From: Candidatus Campbellbacteria bacterium CG10_big_fil_rev_8_21_14_0_10_35_52
GTDB taxonomy: Bacteria; Patescibacteriota; Minisyncoccia; Phycocordibacterales; UBA2163
Length of the DNA stretch: 5,738 nucleotides
Reading direction: 5' to 3'
NCBI GenBank assembly: GCA_002778715.1
Contig: PFAA01000015.1
Location: 1 to 5,738 of the forward strand
How positions within the stretch are numbered: the stretch's first letter is position 1; each line of letters starts with the position of its first letter. The translations under genes and the position numbers were made by a program. Shown in pieces: positions 5,489 through 5,738 of this stretch. The notes under the pieces were generated by a model. The model made no database searches. It was given only the letters and a program-made list of their open reading frames with translations, and had not been told where the DNA came from.

Positions 5489-5564
5489 CAAAAATTTATG
5501 TCCTAAGGGTCGTAAAATCTTTTTGTCTTCTAAATGTTTTTGCTCAATAGACCATAAATTTTTG
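5489..5564. repeat. 12-bp perfect inverted repeat, 52-bp spacer
   Basis: CAAAAATTTATG (5489-5500) is the exact complement of CATAAATTTTTG (5553-5564). With the preceding G, the left arm shares a 13-mer with the palindromic element in the ftsL-ftsI gap (3629-3641). In both places the sequence goes on with related bases, including GGT and CGTAA. The region is AT-rich, so part of this may be chance. I see no gene in 5381-5738 apart from the regulatory signals and repeats listed. Confidence 0.5.
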
Positions 5565-5613
5565 TATTTCGTAATTTAAAGTTATTAAATCAAAACCAAT
5601 ATGTTATATATTT

Positions 5614-5633
5614 TACTATCATATATGATAGTA
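5614..5633. promoter_or_regulatory. 20-bp perfect palindrome, candidate operator copy 1
   Basis: This is a perfect palindrome of 20 bp with half-site TACTATCATA. Its inner 18 bp (5615-5632) recur exactly at 5716-5733, 101 bp away. Two identical palindromes in a noncoding region fit an operator pair for a dimeric regulator. A -10-like TATGAT lies inside the core. Confidence 0.5.
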
Positions 5634-5659
5634 TGTAGAAATTAATAAATTTTCATTTT

Positions 5660-5682
5660 GCGCTTATGTGATTAATGAGCGC
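5660..5682. other. Small hairpin between the two palindromes
   Basis: GCGCTTAT (5660-5667) pairs with ATGAGCGC (5675-5682) around a 7-nt loop, with one G-T pair. No T-run follows. It sits midway between the two operator-like palindromes. Function unknown. Confidence 0.35.
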
Positions 5683-5710
5683 GATATGTATGTGGGGTTA
5701 GGCAATAACA

Positions 5711-5738
5711 AAGACACTATCATATATGATAGTGTCTT
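5711..5738. promoter_or_regulatory. 28-bp perfect palindrome, candidate operator copy 2
   Basis: This is a perfect 28-bp palindrome with half-site AAGACACTATCATA. It ends at the last base of the window, so its true extent is unknown. It contains the same 18-bp core as 5615-5632. It may be an operator for a gene beginning just beyond the window. A terminator hairpin is the main alternative, but that would not explain the shared core. Confidence 0.5.

Noticed and set aside
5614..5738. CRISPR-like repeats
   Set aside because: There are only two copies, they are perfect palindromes, and the 83-bp gap between cores is too long for a typical spacer.

Overview
The window (about one third G+C, judged from a few hand-counted lines) carries the front end of a division and cell wall (dcw) cluster. 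All recognisable genes lie on the minus strand, so the operon reads from right to left: mraZ, rsmH (mraW), a small ftsL-like membrane protein gene, a class B penicillin-binding protein (ftsI type), a murF-type Mur ligase, and finally a tRNA-Glu(CTC) gene at the left edge. Coding frames are full length under the standard code. Low G+C, compact proteins, a Mur ligase without the usual N-terminal substrate domain, a minimal FtsL, a tRNA without encoded CCA, and few Shine-Dalgarno sequences together suggest a Candidate Phyla Radiation (Patescibacteria, Parcubacteria-like) bacterium. That placement is inference.

Right part (about 5335-5738): the control region of the operon. A good sigma70-type promoter (5391-5420) is followed at once by two 10-bp-phased TGGRA boxes, the layout expected for MraZ self-control, and preceded by a perfect DnaA box (5426-5434). 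Further right are an inverted repeat and two large perfect palindromes that share an 18-bp core, the second running to the window edge. They probably serve a gene beyond the window.

Middle part (435-5334): mraZ and rsmH are one base apart and rsmH and ftsL ten bases apart, so these are tightly coupled. The ftsL-ftsI gap (162 bp) holds a 134-bp imperfect palindromic element. The ftsI-murF gap (80 bp) holds a 32-base purine tract and a possible leaderless promoter for murF. The genes fit together as follows: MraZ regulates the operon, RsmH modifies 16S rRNA, the FtsL-like protein and FtsI belong to the septal peptidoglycan machinery, and MurF completes the peptidoglycan precursor. murE, normally between ftsI and murF, is absent here.

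Left part (1-434): an intact tRNA-Glu gene, then 340 bases without a convincing protein gene. This stretch contains a second copy of the first 21 nt of the tRNA plus 17 bp of its upstream flank (38-bp perfect direct repeat, 74-111 and 266-303). The repeat brackets an insert of clearly higher G+C than its surroundings. The tRNA-linked insert, the palindromic element inside the dcw operon and the twin palindromes at the right end are the parts most worth a second look.
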